Origin: Bacillus pumilus
GTDB lineage: Bacteria > Bacillota > Bacilli > Bacillales > Bacillaceae
Assembly (NCBI RefSeq): GCF_009937765.1
Contig: NZ_CP047089.1
Location: forward strand, 1,858,272-1,922,271
DNA length: 64,000 bases
Direction: 5' to 3'
In this document: positions 26,278-36,547 of the stretch, one piece after another
Position numbering within the stretch: the first letter of the stretch is position 1
Layout of the letters: the number at the start of each line of letters is the position of its first letter
Made by a program: the position numbers and the translations under genes
The notes under the pieces: generated by a model
What the model saw: only the letters and a program-made list of their open reading frames with translations
Databases searched by the model: none
What the model was told of the DNA's origin: nothing

Positions 26278-26305
26278 GTTTTAAAGAATCTTGATTTCTT
26301 CGTTC

Positions 26306-26334
26306 ATTATTTCAAAAAAAGAACGGCCTGTCAA
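26306..26334 (-). promoter_or_regulatory. Sigma-A promoter of the pyr operon
   Basis: A perfect TTGACA (26334-26329) and AATAAT (26311-26306) are separated by 17 bases. The -35 element overlaps the last codons of rluD. Confidence 0.8.
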
Positions 26335-27245
26335 TCGTTATTTCTTAATGAATCGATAAAGCCCCGCATATCAGCAGGAACTGGTGCTGTGAACTCGATA
26401 TATTCGCCTGTTCTTGGATGATCAAATCCTAAAACACCTGCATGCAGCAGCTGACCATTGAAATCGACTGTCTTTCTCGGTCCATATTTCGGATCTCCTG
26501 CAAGCGGATAGCCGATATATTTCATATGAACACGAATCTGGTGTGTTCTTCCTGTTTCAAGTCGGCACTCCACCAACGTGAAATCCTCAAAGCGTTCAAT
26601 CACATCAAAATGAGTGACGGCTTGTTTTGAACTTTCTTTTGTCACTGTCATGCTTTGGCGGTCTTTTTTGTCTCTGCCAATTGGGGCATCAATTGTACCT
26701 GTATCATGCTGGATAATGCCATGAACAACAGCTGTATATTTTCTTGTGACAGTCTTAGCCACAAGTTGATTGACGAGTGATTCATGCGCCATATCGTTTT
26801 TTGCGACCATTAACAGCCCAGACGTGTCTTTATCAATGCGGTGGACTATGCCAGGACGCATCACTCCATTAATCCCTGATAAATCTGTGCAATGGGCCAT
26901 TAGACCATTTACTAGTGTTCCTGACACATGACCTGGCGCTGGATGAACGACCATTCCTCGTGGTTTATTCACTACGAGCACATCTGCATCTTCATAATAT
27001 ATATCAAGATCCATTGCTTCTGCTTCTACATCTAGTGCTTCTGGTTCTGGAATCTCGACTTTAATTTGATCTCCAGCTTGTACTTTGTAATTGGCTTTCA
27101 CTTGCTTCCCATTTACTTCGATCAGCCCATCTTTTACCCACTGCTGGACCTGGGTTCTTGACCATTCTGGTTCTGTCGTGCTTAGAAATTTATCAAGCCG
27201 TTCACTTGTTTGTTCTTCTGAAACGGCAATATTTACTTGATTCAT
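26331..27245 (-). CDS. rluD: RluD-family 23S rRNA pseudouridine synthase
   Basis: YlyB/RluD converts uridines to pseudouridine in 23S rRNA (helix 69 in the E. coli enzyme; the Bacillus target is inferred). An N-terminal S4 RNA-binding domain (about 13-70) is followed by the catalytic domain with [14 protein letters not shown]; the catalytic Asp is Asp138. I use the ATG at 27245 ([10 protein letters not shown]), with AAGGAG upstream, giving 304 residues. It overlaps the lspA stop by four bases (ATGA). Confidence 0.93.
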   Translation of the reverse strand: MNQVNIAVSEEQTSERLDKFLSTTEPEWSRTQVQQWVKDGLIEVNGKQVKANYKVQAGDQIKVEIPEPEALDVEAEAMDLDIYYEDADVLVVNKPRGMVVHPAPGHVSGTLVNGLMAHCTDLSGINGVMRPGIVHRIDKDTSGLLMVAKNDMAHESLVNQLVAKTVTRKYTAVVHGIIQHDTGTIDAPIGRDKKDRQSMTVTKESSKQAVTHFDVIERFEDFTLVECRLETGRTHQIRVHMKYIGYPLAGDPKYGPRKTVDFNGQLLHAGVLGFDHPRTGEYIEFTAPVPADMRGFIDSLRNND

Positions 27246-27709
27246 GTAGTTGACTCCTTCGTTTTCTTTCCATCTAACAGCATTTGAATGAAGAGCAGAA
27301 TAACTCCTACACATAGAGAAGAATCTGCAATATTAAAGATTGGGTAGTGATAATTCCCAAAGACGAAATGAGCAAAATCTACCACTTCCTGACGGAAAAC
27401 GCGGTCGATAAAGTTCCCAATCGCTCCGCCAAGCATTAAGGCAAGTGCAACTCCAAGCAGCTTGTCCTTTTGTCCATGCTTTTGCAAATAATAAACAATT
27501 CCCGCAATAACAACGAGTGTGATCACATAGAAAAACCACATTTGTCCTTGGAGAATTCCCCATGCGGCGCCTGAATTTCGGTGAGACGTGATATAAAAGA
27601 AGCCATCAATCACTGGATAAGAATCTCCGAGCATCATATTTTTGACAATGAGCCATTTTGTTAATTGATCTAAACAAATCATCACGAATGCGATTATGTA
27701 ATAGAACAC
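27242..27709 (-). CDS. lspA: Lipoprotein signal peptidase (signal peptidase II)
   Basis: LspA is a membrane aspartyl protease that removes signal peptides from prolipoproteins. The 155 residues have four hydrophobic helices. The catalytic aspartates are in [11 protein letters not shown] and [11 protein letters not shown], and an N-terminal DQLTKWL motif is typical. It is translationally coupled to rluD. Confidence 0.95.
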   Translation of the reverse strand: MFYYIIAFVMICLDQLTKWLIVKNMMLGDSYPVIDGFFYITSHRNSGAAWGILQGQMWFFYVITLVVIAGIVYYLQKHGQKDKLLGVALALMLGGAIGNFIDRVFRQEVVDFAHFVFGNYHYPIFNIADSSLCVGVILLFIQMLLDGKKTKESTT

Positions 27710-27803
27710 ACACGTTCCTCCACTTTCATACTTTGATCTTTAAGCATTTTATCAAGAAAACAGGGAGGAGTAAAGAAACTTTAGTTGACAGACAAAAACC
27801 TCC

Positions 27804-28178
27804 CTACATGTGGAAGGCTTCAAAATGAGAATCATCTGATTCATGAGGATAAGGAGTGAATGCTTTTTTCTCGTATTGCTTATGATATAAAAAGTCGTCA
27901 ACTGTGCGGGCGGTAGGAAGAATACTCATTTGTTCAAGCGGAATGACATCACCTGTTGCCTCACAAATACCATAGGTTCCTTGCTCCATTTTTGCAATAG
28001 CGAGAGACACATCTTGAAGTTCTTCTTTGATGTGGTAAAGAAGCGTGGCCGTTTGGACCTCGTTCATTGAGACATGCTCAGCGGGTGAACGAAATGATGT
28101 GTATTCAAAAAGTTTAGCTTGCAGCTCTTCTTTCATTTGAAGGAGTTCCGTGTAAATCGTCTCTAGGTCGCCAATCAT
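27804..28178 (-). CDS. ylyA: YlyA, DksA/TraR-like RNA polymerase-binding protein
   Basis: YlyA is a DksA-like protein which in B. subtilis is made in the forespore under sigma-G and modulates spore germination genes. The 124 residues have a helical N-terminus (about 1-70) and the motif EQGTYGICEATGDVIPLEQMS. In zinc-finger relatives four cysteines would bracket this loop; here only one Cys is present, so no zinc site can form. It lies between ileS and lspA. No clear promoter was identified, although it is probably separately transcribed. Confidence 0.85.
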   Translation of the reverse strand: MIGDLETIYTELLQMKEELQAKLFEYTSFRSPAEHVSMNEVQTATLLYHIKEELQDVSLAIAKMEQGTYGICEATGDVIPLEQMSILPTARTVDDFLYHKQYEKKAFTPYPHESDDSHFEAFHM

Positions 28179-28285
28179 GTCGCTATTTCAACTCCTGCCC
28201 TGTCGTGATAATCATATTGTTGCCCTGGCTGTCCACTTTAAAGCCATAAGATTTTTCCTTTCGTTCTAAACGCTGTCATTTTCGC

Positions 28286-28320
28286 AAAAAAGAAAACGCC
28301 CCGCATATGGCGGGGCGCTA
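28286..28320 (-). terminator. Terminator of ileS
   Basis: A GC-rich stem CGCCCCGC / GCGGGGCG with a short loop is followed on the minus strand by TTTTCTTTTTT, just after the ileS stop. Confidence 0.92.
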
Positions 28321-28338
28321 GTTGGTCTTATCACACTG

Positions 28339-31104
28339 TTAATTCTGGTAATATTTTTCCACGATTTCAGCATTTTTCAGTGACAATGTTGGGTATTTCG
28401 GATTTGCACCAACATCTTTAGAAATAATACGAGAACGTTCGCATAGTTCTCCTTCTGCTTTTTGAACCACAATTCTTCCTGAAGTGTATTCAGGTGCGGA
28501 TGTGTCAGCATTTTGCGCATCTTCTACCGTTAATTCAGAGATGATAAAGAGCTGTTTCACATCTTCTTTAATGGATGCAAGAAGGTTTTTCACTTCTTCT
28601 GTCGCATAAAGGGTCACACTTGCTTCAAGAGAACGTCCGATCACTTTCTCATTACGCGCAATTTCGAGCGCTTTTAGCACATCGTCACGCACTTCCATAA
28701 AGCGGTCAAACTTCGCTTCTGTTGCTTCTGCTTGAGAAACAGCCACACCTTTTGGCATATCTGTTAATTGAACACTTGGCTCTTCAACAAAGCTTAAGTG
28801 GCTCCATAATTCATCTGCTGTATGCGGAAGAATTGGTGCAGTCAGCTTCACTAACGCCATCAATGTTTCGTAGAAGACCGTCTGCATGCTGCGGCGGTCT
28901 GGATGATCCGCATGCTCAATGTACACGACATCCTTTGCAAAGTCGAGATAGAAAGAACTTAGCTCAATTGTACAGAAATTGTGAATCGCATGATACACGA
29001 CCGCAAATTCGTAATCATCATATGCCTTTTTCACTTTCTCAATCAATTTGTTTAATTTGATCAAGATATATTGATCCACTTCGCGAAGCTCTTCTACAGG
29101 CACCGCATTGACTGCTGGATCAAAGTCAAATAGGTTACCGTGCAGGAAGCGGAACGTGTTACGGATTTTACGATAGACTTCTGCTACTTGTTTTAAGATA
29201 TCATCAGACACCGGGTGATCGGCTTGATAGTTGACAGAAGATACCCAAAGTCTTAGAATCTCCGCCCCAAGCTGCTTCGCTACCTTTGTTGGGTCAATTG
29301 TATTGCCTAATGATTTACTCATCTTGCGTCCTTCTTTATCAAGCGTAAAGCCGTGGCTCAGAACACCTTTATACGGTGCTTTTCCAGTGACCGCAACTGC
29401 TGTTGATAAGGAAGAGTTAAACCAGCCGCGATATTGGTCAGAGCCTTCAAGGTAAAGGTCTGCCGGACGAACAAGGTCATCTCTTTCTTCTAAAACGGCT
29501 TGGTGAGAAGAACCGGAATCAAACCATACATCCATGATGTCCTGCTCTTTTGTGAATTCACCGTTCGGACTGCCTGGATGTGTAAAGCCTTCTGGCAATA
29601 GTTCTTTCGCTTCTTTTTCAAACCAAATATTCGAGCCATGTTCTCTAAATAATTGAGAGACATGCTGAATGGTTTCGTCCGTGATGATTGGCTCCCCATT
29701 TTCAGCATAAAAGACCGGAATTGGAACGCCCCAGACACGCTGTCTTGAAATACACCAGTCGCCTCTGTCACGCACCATATTGAAAAGGCGTGTCTCGCCC
29801 CATGCTGGCACCCATTTCGTTTCTTTAATATTGTCTAGAAGCGCTTCTCTGAAGTCTTTAATCGACGCAAACCACTGAGCGGTTGCACGATAAATCGTTG
29901 GCTTTTTCGTTCTCCAATCATGCGGGTAAGAGTGCGTGATAAAGTCGAGCTTTTTCAGCGCGCCTTTTGCTTCAAGCTGTTCTGTGATAGCTTTATTCGC
30001 ATCTTCGTAGAATAGTCCTTCAAAACCAGGCGCTTCTTCTGTCATGACACCTTTTTCGTCTACTGGACATAGTACGTCTAGACCGTACTTCATGCTGACA
30101 ATAAAGTCATCCTCCCCGTGACCTGGCGCTGTATGAACACAGCCTGTACCTGCATCTGTTGTCACGTGATCACCAAGCATCACAAGTGAATCTCTACCAT
30201 AAATCGGATGCTCTGCAACGACGTTGTCTAATTCTTTTCCTTTTAATGTTTTCACAACTTCATACTCTTCAAAACCAAGCGTTTTTGCCACTTGTTCAAC
30301 GAGTTCAGATGCAACAACATATCGCTCAGCACCCACTTGAAGAACGCTGTACTCTAGGTTGGGATGAACACAAATACCAAGGTTTGCAGGAAGTGTCCAA
30401 GGTGTTGTTGTCCAGATGATGAATTGTTCGTCGTTTTCAAGTACGCCTTTTCCATCTTTCACTTTAAATGAAACGTAAATGGATGGTGAACGTTTGTCTT
30501 TATATTCAATTTCCGCTTCAGCAAGAGCTGACTCACTTGAAGGAGACCAGTTAACTGGTTTTAATCCTTTGTAAATATAGCCTCTCTTCGCCATTTCACC
30601 GAAGACAAGAATTTGCTGCGCTTCGTACTCAGGCTTTAGCGTGACATATGGATTGTCCCAGTCTGCTCTGACGCCTAATCGCTTAAACTGATTGCGCTGT
30701 CCTTCGATTTGCTTCCAAGCATACTCTTCGCATAGTTTGCGGAATTCAGCTGTAGACATTTCTTTGCGTTTGACTTTTTTATTTTTTGTGAGTGCTGTTT
30801 CAATTGGTAAGCCATGTGTATCCCAGCCCGGTACGTACGGTGCGTGGAACCCATTCATTGATTTAAAACGGACAATAAAATCTTTTAGAATTTTATTGAG
30901 GGCGTGCCCCATATGAATGTCACCATTCGCATATGGAGGTCCATCATGCAAAATAAAGGTCGGGCGTCCTTTTGTCCGCTCTAAAACCATTTGATAGATG
31001 TCTTTTTCTGCCCACTCCTCTTGGATTTCAGGCTCTTTGTTCGGCAAGTTCCCTCTCATAGGGAATTCTGTTTTCGGCATTAATAAGGTGTCTTTGTAGT
31101 TCAT
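28339..31104 (-). CDS. ileS: Isoleucyl-tRNA synthetase
   Basis: IleS charges tRNA-Ile. The start at 31104 ([10 protein letters not shown]) has GGAGG seven bases upstream; the ATG six bases earlier overlaps that site. This gives 921 residues. The class I signatures are GDIHMGHAL (HIGH) and KMSKS. The CP1 editing domain lies between, with [13 protein letters not shown]. At the C-terminus only one Cys (CERSRI) remains where many bacterial IleS have a four-Cys zinc finger. Expression is controlled by the T-box leader upstream. Confidence 0.96.
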   Translation of the reverse strand: MNYKDTLLMPKTEFPMRGNLPNKEPEIQEEWAEKDIYQMVLERTKGRPTFILHDGPPYANGDIHMGHALNKILKDFIVRFKSMNGFHAPYVPGWDTHGLPIETALTKNKKVKRKEMSTAEFRKLCEEYAWKQIEGQRNQFKRLGVRADWDNPYVTLKPEYEAQQILVFGEMAKRGYIYKGLKPVNWSPSSESALAEAEIEYKDKRSPSIYVSFKVKDGKGVLENDEQFIIWTTTPWTLPANLGICVHPNLEYSVLQVGAERYVVASELVEQVAKTLGFEEYEVVKTLKGKELDNVVAEHPIYGRDSLVMLGDHVTTDAGTGCVHTAPGHGEDDFIVSMKYGLDVLCPVDEKGVMTEEAPGFEGLFYEDANKAITEQLEAKGALKKLDFITHSYPHDWRTKKPTIYRATAQWFASIKDFREALLDNIKETKWVPAWGETRLFNMVRDRGDWCISRQRVWGVPIPVFYAENGEPIITDETIQHVSQLFREHGSNIWFEKEAKELLPEGFTHPGSPNGEFTKEQDIMDVWFDSGSSHQAVLEERDDLVRPADLYLEGSDQYRGWFNSSLSTAVAVTGKAPYKGVLSHGFTLDKEGRKMSKSLGNTIDPTKVAKQLGAEILRLWVSSVNYQADHPVSDDILKQVAEVYRKIRNTFRFLHGNLFDFDPAVNAVPVEELREVDQYILIKLNKLIEKVKKAYDDYEFAVVYHAIHNFCTIELSSFYLDFAKDVVYIEHADHPDRRSMQTVFYETLMALVKLTAPILPHTADELWSHLSFVEEPSVQLTDMPKGVAVSQAEATEAKFDRFMEVRDDVLKALEIARNEKVIGRSLEASVTLYATEEVKNLLASIKEDVKQLFIISELTVEDAQNADTSAPEYTSGRIVVQKAEGELCERSRIISKDVGANPKYPTLSLKNAEIVEKYYQN

Positions 31105-31142
31105 ACCCATTCCTCCATATGCAAATTCTGATTAAAAAACAA

Positions 31143-31405
31143 TAAAAAAAGCCCTCTCATCCCATAAGGGACGAGAAGGCTTGTCTCGCGGTACCACCCT
31201 TTTAGACAAGCGCTATTGCCGCTTATCCACTCTAAAATCGTAACGTGATCAGACGCCTTTTCTTACTGATCATTTCAGAAAAGGAACTAAAGGGGTGATC
31301 TCATTGCAGCATCTCGTAATGTCAGGCTTCCACCACCCCTGATTCGCTTTATTACGTATATGACAACTGCGAGTGTCCCTTTCAAACGTTTATCTCTTGT
31401 TAATT
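31143..31405 (-). promoter_or_regulatory. T-box leader of ileS (isoleucine specifier)
   Basis: On the minus strand AGGGTGGTACCGCGAGACAA (31200-31181) is the canonical T-box sequence that pairs with the tRNA acceptor end. It is followed by a terminator with a GCCTTCTCGTCCC / GGGATGAGAGGGC stem and seven T (31182-31143). Further upstream the specifier loop reads GAG-ATC-ACC; the ATC at 31299-31297 is an isoleucine codon. Uncharged tRNA-Ile should favour read-through. Confidence 0.95.
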
Positions 31406-31414
31406 TATGATGGT

Positions 31415-31444
31415 ATTATATGCAACATGAGCGTGTCATGTCAA
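31415..31444 (-). promoter_or_regulatory. Sigma-A promoter of ileS
   Basis: Perfect TTGACA (31444-31439) and TATAAT (31420-31415) with an 18-base spacer, immediately upstream of the T-box leader. Confidence 0.88.
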
Positions 31445-31454
31445 GATGATGCGC

Positions 31455-31949
31455 TTATTCTTTTTCGTCAAAGACAGCGTCAACTTCATATTCCAGTAAA
31501 TGATCCCAATCGTCATTTTTTAGAAGATCAAGCTGAGCTTCGATGAGCATTTGGAAGCGAGTTCTAAAGACTTTTGACTGCTTCTTAAGCTCTTCGATTT
31601 CCATCGCAATCTTTCTTGATTTAGATAGCGCTTCGTTGATAATACGATCTGCATTTTTCTCTGCTTCACGAATGATCAATTTCGCTTCTTTATCAGAATG
31701 ACGTTTGACGTCTTCTGCTGCTTCCTGCGCCACAAGAATTGATTTGTTTAACGTTTCTTCAATTGTTGCAAAATGACCTAGTCTTTCGTCAAGCTCGTTT
31801 ACTTTTTCTTCGAGTTCATTCTTTTTGCGAAGCACGATTTCGTAATCTTTACGTACTTGGCTTAAAAACTCATTTACTTCATCTTCGTCATAGCCGCGAA
31901 AGCTTTTTGTGAACGTTTTATTATGAATATCATTAGGTGTTAATGGCAA
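31455..31949 (-). CDS. divIVA: Cell-division topological determinant DivIVA
   Basis: DivIVA binds curved membrane at poles and septa and places MinCD through MinJ; it also anchors the origin region in sporulation. I start at a TTG (31949), with GGAGG seven bases upstream, giving MPLTPNDIHN and 164 residues, the usual length. Phe17-Arg18 in KSFRGYDEDEV are the known membrane-insertion residues. Two coiled-coil segments follow (about 30-60 and 70-150). It lies between ylmH and ileS but has no obvious terminator on its own. Confidence 0.95.
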   Translation of the reverse strand: MPLTPNDIHNKTFTKSFRGYDEDEVNEFLSQVRKDYEIVLRKKNELEEKVNELDERLGHFATIEETLNKSILVAQEAAEDVKRHSDKEAKLIIREAEKNADRIINEALSKSRKIAMEIEELKKQSKVFRTRFQMLIEAQLDLLKNDDWDHLLEYEVDAVFDEKE

Positions 31950-31975
31950 CCTCGCCACCTCCAGATTCAAGTTCG

Positions 31976-32752
31976 TTATGTCAGAAGCTCAAATGTTACT
32001 TTAAATTTATCTTTTTTGGTCTTCCCATCAATTGTTTTGAGGCTAAAGCGGCCAAATCCCCTGACAGAGAGCTGATCGCCTTCTCCAATTGTAAAGGAAG
32101 GGTCCTCAGTGACTTTCCAGTTAACTTTAACAAGCCCATTTTTGACAAAAAGTTGTGCCTTTTGCCGAGATTGACGGCTGATTGCAGCACATACCGCATC
32201 AAGCCGTAGTGAAGAAATCGTATCTTCTTTGATGTCAGTCTTACTGGTAACCGGCTTTAAATCTGCCTGCGTGATTTCCTCTAATGATACGGAGGCTCTG
32301 CCGACATGCGTCAGCTGCGCCCGTACAAAATCAGCAACATCACTCGTACAAATAAACTGCACATCTTCCTCTGAAAATAACAGATCTCCAAATTTTTGAC
32401 GCTTCAAGCCTGTCCCAATCAGTGAACCAAGGAGCTTCGGATGTTCTAGCGAAATAAACTTTTTCGCATAGTTCACTTGAAAATAAGACAGCTCAGCATC
32501 CTGAGTAGCCGGTTCTAAATATTCAGGATAAATGAGCGCTCTTTTCCGCTCCGCGCCTTCATACCCGCCAAAAAACATGATTCCAAGCTCATCAGCATGC
32601 TGGATGACGGACTGGGTAATAAACTGCTCCCGCGGATCAAGAAAGTCTGTTAATTTCATTCGATATTGGTCAAGTGCGATTTTTTTCCAGCCTAACACTT
32701 GGTCAACAAATGGCTGTTCGTCTTTTCTAAAATGTTGATAAATATCGCTCAT
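31976..32752 (-). CDS. ylmH: S4-domain RNA-binding protein YlmH
   Basis: YlmH is an RNA-binding protein recently linked to ribosome quality control with RqcH-like tasks in B. subtilis (knowledge, not seen here). The 258 residues have an N-terminal and central alpha/beta region, and a C-terminal S4 domain from about residue 180, RLDAVCAAISRQSRQKAQ then FVKNGLVKVNWK. It belongs to the conserved sepF-ylmG-ylmH-divIVA group downstream of the sigma genes. Confidence 0.92.
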   Translation of the reverse strand: MSDIYQHFRKDEQPFVDQVLGWKKIALDQYRMKLTDFLDPREQFITQSVIQHADELGIMFFGGYEGAERKRALIYPEYLEPATQDAELSYFQVNYAKKFISLEHPKLLGSLIGTGLKRQKFGDLLFSEEDVQFICTSDVADFVRAQLTHVGRASVSLEEITQADLKPVTSKTDIKEDTISSLRLDAVCAAISRQSRQKAQLFVKNGLVKVNWKVTEDPSFTIGEGDQLSVRGFGRFSLKTIDGKTKKDKFKVTFELLT

Positions 32753-32805
32753 TTTGTTCCCCTCTTATGTAAAAGAGCCTGGCAGTGCCAAGCCCGGCAG
32801 CCTGT

Positions 32806-33087
32806 CTACATGAAGCGTGCAATCATATTGTAAAGACCAGTTAGTCCGTATAATGATGCAAAACGAATCACAAGCAATGCCACAATTGGCGAAATGTCAA
32901 TCATGCCAATTGGCGGAATAATTTTACGAAATGGTTCTAAATACGGTTCACAAATATTTGTCAGAAAGCGCCCAATTGCTGTTTCTCTTGCAGATGGCAC
33001 CCATGACATGAAGATGTAAATAATAATCGCGAACGAGTAAATCGTTAATACAGTTTGCAAAAACTGGAAAATGTAATATAGAATCAC
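32806..33087 (-). CDS. ylmG: YggT family membrane protein YlmG
   Basis: A 93-residue integral membrane protein of the YggT/YlmG family. It has two hydrophobic helices (about 2-27 and 65-85), separated by the conserved [18 protein letters not shown] loop. The start codon is GTG (33087-33085), with AGAGGTGG upstream. Members sit next to sepF and are suspected to help in division or membrane organisation; the exact role is not known. Confidence 0.88.
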   Translation of the reverse strand: MILYYIFQFLQTVLTIYSFAIIIYIFMSWVPSARETAIGRFLTNICEPYLEPFRKIIPPIGMIDISPIVALLVIRFASLYGLTGLYNMIARFM

Positions 33088-33093
33088 TATGAT

Positions 33094-33552
33094 TTACCAC
33101 CTCTGAGGTTCTTCCTCTGTCAGAAGTTCTGATATTGTGCCAGATACATCCACATTATCAGGTGTGCAGAGGAATATATTCGAGCCAATGCGCTGGATGT
33201 CTCCACCGATTGCATAAACAGTTCCGCTTAAGAAGTCGATGATTCGCTTTGCTTGATCGTGCTGAATGCGCTGCAAATTGACGACGACTGCACGTCTGTT
33301 TTTAATATGGTCTGCAATCTCCTGCGCTTCTGCATAAACACGCGGCTCACTTAACACCACTTTAGAGGATTTCTGCACGCTTTGCAAGCTGACGACATTT
33401 TGTTTTCCTGTCTGCGGACGCTCTTGAAATGCCGCTTTGTCCTTCGTTCCTTTTTCTTCTTGGACTGGTTCTCTTTCTTCATCAATATATTCGTACTCAT
33501 ACTCTTCATCGTCGAGAGTGAAAAAGCTTTTAAACTTATTTTTTATACTCAT
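33094..33552 (-). CDS. sepF: Cell division protein SepF
   Basis: SepF binds FtsZ filaments and the membrane and forms rings that shape the septum. The start at 33552 ([13 protein letters not shown]) follows AGGAGG and gives 152 residues. The N-terminal amphipathic helix is the membrane anchor; a long acidic/charged linker (about 14-60) follows; the C-terminal DUF552 domain has [13 protein letters not shown] and [15 protein letters not shown]. It directly follows ylmE with almost no gap. Confidence 0.94.
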   Translation of the reverse strand: MSIKNKFKSFFTLDDEEYEYEYIDEEREPVQEEKGTKDKAAFQERPQTGKQNVVSLQSVQKSSKVVLSEPRVYAEAQEIADHIKNRRAVVVNLQRIQHDQAKRIIDFLSGTVYAIGGDIQRIGSNIFLCTPDNVDVSGTISELLTEEEPQRW

Positions 33553-33553
33553 G

Positions 33554-34243
33554 TCACGCACCTCCTGTTTCATTTCCAACAAGTGAAGAGCCAATCCGAA
33601 CGAATGTCGCACCTTCTTCAATTGCGATTTCAAAATCATTTGACATGCCCATCGATAAATGCTGACAAGGTGCATTTACTTGGTTAAGATGTTTTACTTC
33701 TTCTTGAAGGTTTTTTAATGTTTTAAAGCAGTTTCGTATCACAGTGTGATCATCTGTAAATGGAGCCATTGTCATCAGTCCAGCAATTTCAATCTTTTTG
33801 AAATCAGCGAGCTGCTTCACAAATGGAATCACGTCTTCACTTTGCAGGCCGTGCTTTGACTCCTCCAGCGATGTATTCACTTGTACAAAACAGCGAACCG
33901 TGTGATCCGCTCTTTTTTCAATTTCATTCGCAAGTGAGATCCTATCGAGCGAATGTAAGTAGTCAATGGTCTGAATGACAGATTTTACTTTTCGTGTTTG
34001 TAGACTACCGATGAAGTGCCAGCTAATGCTTTCATCGGTTATAGATGCTTGTTTTTCAAGTAACCCTTGGTCACGATTTTCACCAAAATGCAAGATTCCT
34101 GCTTCTTTGGCTTCTTGTGCTCGTTCAATTGAGACATATTTTGTGACAGCGACGACGGATACATCGTCTGGGTTTCGACCGGCTCTTTTACATGCTTCTT
34201 TTATTTGTTCATTTATTTGTCTGAGATTCTCTCGTACATTCAA
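33554..34243 (-). CDS. ylmE: YggS family pyridoxal phosphate homeostasis protein
   Basis: YlmE belongs to the PLPBP/YggS family, which binds pyridoxal 5'-phosphate and affects its supply and amino acid balance. The 229 residues form a TIM barrel like the N-terminal half of alanine racemase. The PLP-binding Lys is Lys35 in VAVTKYV, and [10 protein letters not shown] and [13 protein letters not shown] are family motifs. It is between ylmD and sepF. Confidence 0.94.
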   Translation of the reverse strand: MNVRENLRQINEQIKEACKRAGRNPDDVSVVAVTKYVSIERAQEAKEAGILHFGENRDQGLLEKQASITDESISWHFIGSLQTRKVKSVIQTIDYLHSLDRISLANEIEKRADHTVRCFVQVNTSLEESKHGLQSEDVIPFVKQLADFKKIEIAGLMTMAPFTDDHTVIRNCFKTLKNLQEEVKHLNQVNAPCQHLSMGMSNDFEIAIEEGATFVRIGSSLVGNETGGA

Positions 34244-34249
34244 TTGCTC

Positions 34250-35089
34250 TTATGCCTCCTTAAACCCGACAAAAGACATCATACGTCCTGTTTTTCCTTG
34301 ATCACGCCGATGTGAGAAGAATAGCTGATCATTGCAGCTTGTGCACATCGAACTGACATGTATGTTTTCTTCTTTCATCCCTGCATGAAGCAATACGTTT
34401 TTGTTTAATGTTTTTAAGTCTAATTTATATTGTCCTTGTGATATCACGGAATACACATCCTCTGTAGAAAAGGGAAGCTGTTTCACTTGATTTAAGACTA
34501 CATCATCCACTATGTAGCAGCAATTGCCAATGGATGGTCCAATGACGACTTGTATTTGATCGGTCTTAGCACCTTCTTGGTTGACCCATAGATCTACCAT
34601 CTTTGCACCAATTTGCTTGACGGTTCCTTTCCATCCGGCATGGGCTGTTCCGATGAGGCCATGTTGCGGAGCTAGAAAATAAAGCGGAACACAATCGGCG
34701 AAACAAAGAGCGAGCATGATGTTCGGTTCAGACGTATATAATCCGTCAGTTCCAGGCAGTGCCTCATGATAATGAAGACTTCCTCTTCCTCTTTGCTCCT
34801 TGGTGACTTTCTTGATGCGGTCCTCGTGTGTTTGGTCTGCAAACACCCAATCAGAGAGCGGCACAGCAGTAGCATCTGCTATGACTTGACGATTCATTTG
34901 GACACTAGAAGCATCATCTCCTACATGGAGTCCAGTGTTCAATGATTGATATGGAGAAAGGCTGAAGCCGCCATTTTTTGTCGTAAATCCGGCCAATACC
35001 TCTTTACCAGAACATGTCATGTTCGTCCAATCATGAATCATCATTGCATCAGGTGATTTCTGCTGAAAGGGGTCATAATTGTGTGTCAA
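34250..35089 (-). CDS. ylmD: Multicopper-polyphenol-oxidase-like purine nucleoside phosphorylase YlmD
   Basis: YlmD is in the YfiH/LACC1 family, formerly called laccase domain proteins; related enzymes act as purine nucleoside phosphorylase and adenosine deaminase. Metal-binding motifs are ALCFADCVPLYF, GTAHAGWKGTV and the C-terminal CTSCNDQLFFSHRRD. I prefer the TTG at 35089-35087 as start (MTHNYDPFQQ), because GGGAGG is 5 bases before it, giving 279 residues. An ATG at 35113 has no spaced ribosome binding site. Confidence 0.88.
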   Translation of the reverse strand: MTHNYDPFQQKSPDAMMIHDWTNMTCSGKEVLAGFTTKNGGFSLSPYQSLNTGLHVGDDASSVQMNRQVIADATAVPLSDWVFADQTHEDRIKKVTKEQRGRGSLHYHEALPGTDGLYTSEPNIMLALCFADCVPLYFLAPQHGLIGTAHAGWKGTVKQIGAKMVDLWVNQEGAKTDQIQVVIGPSIGNCCYIVDDVVLNQVKQLPFSTEDVYSVISQGQYKLDLKTLNKNVLLHAGMKEENIHVSSMCTSCNDQLFFSHRRDQGKTGRMMSFVGFKEA

Positions 35090-35325
35090 AGCTGCCTCCC
35101 ACCTTTCATTCATCTCTCTTTATATCGCTCCTATTTTACCACAAGACATGCGTAGACAGTTAGTGGGATTCATTAAATATTACACTCAAATGTGCCCTTT
35201 CTACAGGTTTTTTTGCAAATTGATATGAAAACGTAATCTTTTTACCCGAAAAAGACATTGTTTGCTGAGAATGGAGAGCTTTTGTTAAGGATTATTAAAT
35301 GATTCATTGAGGAGTTATACGAATT

Positions 35326-35562
35326 TTAAGAAGATAATCGGACAAGTATCACATCTTCGCCAATTTTTACTATATTTCGCCACGGCACAATCATTTCCTC
35401 TTCTTTTCCGAAAAATCCCATCATTTTACCTGTTCCGCCGATAATGATTGCTTGTATTTTACCGCTCGTCACATTGATATCAATGTCCCCAATGGTGCCT
35501 AGTTTTTTTCCGCTTGACACATCGACAACATCCTTGATTTGGAATTCAGAAATACTGATCAT
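35326..35562 (-). CDS. ylmC: YlmC/YmxH family PRC-barrel sporulation protein
   Basis: A 78-residue PRC-barrel-type protein. It has ISEFQIKDVVDVSSGKKLG, GDIDINVTSGKIQAII and a C-terminal EEMIVPWRNIVKIGEDVILV, all characteristic of YlmC/YmxH. The family is found in spore formers and is linked to sporulation by gene neighbourhood; no biochemical role is known to me. It lies between ylmA and ylmD, as in B. subtilis, with about 210 bases of gene-free sequence before ylmD. Confidence 0.9.
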   Translation of the reverse strand: MISISEFQIKDVVDVSSGKKLGTIGDIDINVTSGKIQAIIIGGTGKMMGFFGKEEEMIVPWRNIVKIGEDVILVRLSS

Positions 35563-35641
35563 CTGTCCTTCCCCGCCTTTCGTTTTCTACTATAATATGT
35601 ATGATGGAAAAGCAGGGACGCAGACCAATAGTTTCTTTTAT

Positions 35642-36421
35642 CTACAATTTACTTAAGTGAGGACGGCCATTTCTCCACATCACATCTACCGCACATTCAA
35701 AGAAGGAAGAAAGCAAATCGCTTGTCATCATCTCTTTTGTTTTCCCTTGATCAAAAACAGATCCATTTTTTAATAATAAAGTGTGCTGAAAAACAGGCAA
35801 AATCTCTTCTGCATGATGGGTCGTGTAAAGCATCGTAGGCGCATCAGGCTTTGATGCAATGAATGAGATGGTCTCTAGCACCTGTTCTCTTGCTAAAAAA
35901 TCAAGACCCGTCACAGGCTCATCTAAAATCAGGAGCTTAGGATCATTCATTAAAGCCCTCGCAATCAGGACTTTCTGCTTTTCTCCTTGTGAGAGTGTTT
36001 CATATGGCCGGTTCGCATATTTGAACGAACCAAATGCTTTTAATAGATCAATGGCTTTTTCTCTTATCTCATCTGTCGGGGTTTCGTAGAGTCCAATGGA
36101 GGCAAATGCCCCGCTGAGCACAATTTCAAATGCATTGTCGTCTCTGTGCAGTTTCTTTTCAAGTCCTGCAGAAATGAGCCCAATTTTCTTCCTGAGCTTT
36201 TCGCCAAGAGCCTCCTTGCCAAAGACATGCTCCAGCACGGTCATCTCACCTGATGTAGGGAAATAATATGAACAGAGCATATTTAATAAAGCGGTTTTCC
36301 CCGCACCATTTAAACCGTAAAGCACCCAGTGCTCCTCTTTGTTCACCTGCCAGTCAACAGACTGAAGCAACCATTTTCCATTTCGTTTTAAAGAAACATT
36401 CTTTAATTCAAGTGACACCAT
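35642..36421 (-). CDS. ylmA: ABC transporter ATP-binding protein YlmA
   Basis: A stand-alone ABC ATPase. Walker A is GLNGAGKTALL (about 37-47), the signature is LSQGEKQKV, and Walker B is LLILDEPVTGLD. It lacks an attached membrane domain and no permease gene is adjacent, so its partner and substrate are unknown. Starts are crowded (ATG ATG GTG); the ATG at 36421 has the best spacing from AGGAGG. In B. subtilis the gene is next to sigG; here the polyol PTS block separates them. Confidence 0.88.
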   Translation of the reverse strand: MVSLELKNVSLKRNGKWLLQSVDWQVNKEEHWVLYGLNGAGKTALLNMLCSYYFPTSGEMTVLEHVFGKEALGEKLRKKIGLISAGLEKKLHRDDNAFEIVLSGAFASIGLYETPTDEIREKAIDLLKAFGSFKYANRPYETLSQGEKQKVLIARALMNDPKLLILDEPVTGLDFLAREQVLETISFIASKPDAPTMLYTTHHAEEILPVFQHTLLLKNGSVFDQGKTKEMMTSDLLSSFFECAVDVMWRNGRPHLSKL

Positions 36422-36507
36422 CATTTCCTCCTGATTAAAAATTCTGAATAAACAAATAATGAATGTTTACAGCATACCGCAATTGATCTTTCTGGTAAAC
36501 CTCATAT

Positions 36508-36539
36508 AAAAAAGCTGCTCCTTTTGAGGAACAGCTTTT
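36508..36539 (-). terminator. Terminator of the polyol PTS operon
   Basis: The stem AAAAGCTGTTCCTC / GGAGCAGCTTTT (minus strand) has a 4-base loop and is followed by TTTTTT. It is directly after the IIA gene and insulates the PTS block from ylmA. Confidence 0.9.
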
Positions 36540-36547
36540 CTTTATCG

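Noticed and set aside
27720-27810. Inverted GGGAGG/CCTCCC repeat between ylyA and lspA
   Set aside because: The loop is very long (over 25 bases) and the T run is interrupted, so it is not a convincing terminator.
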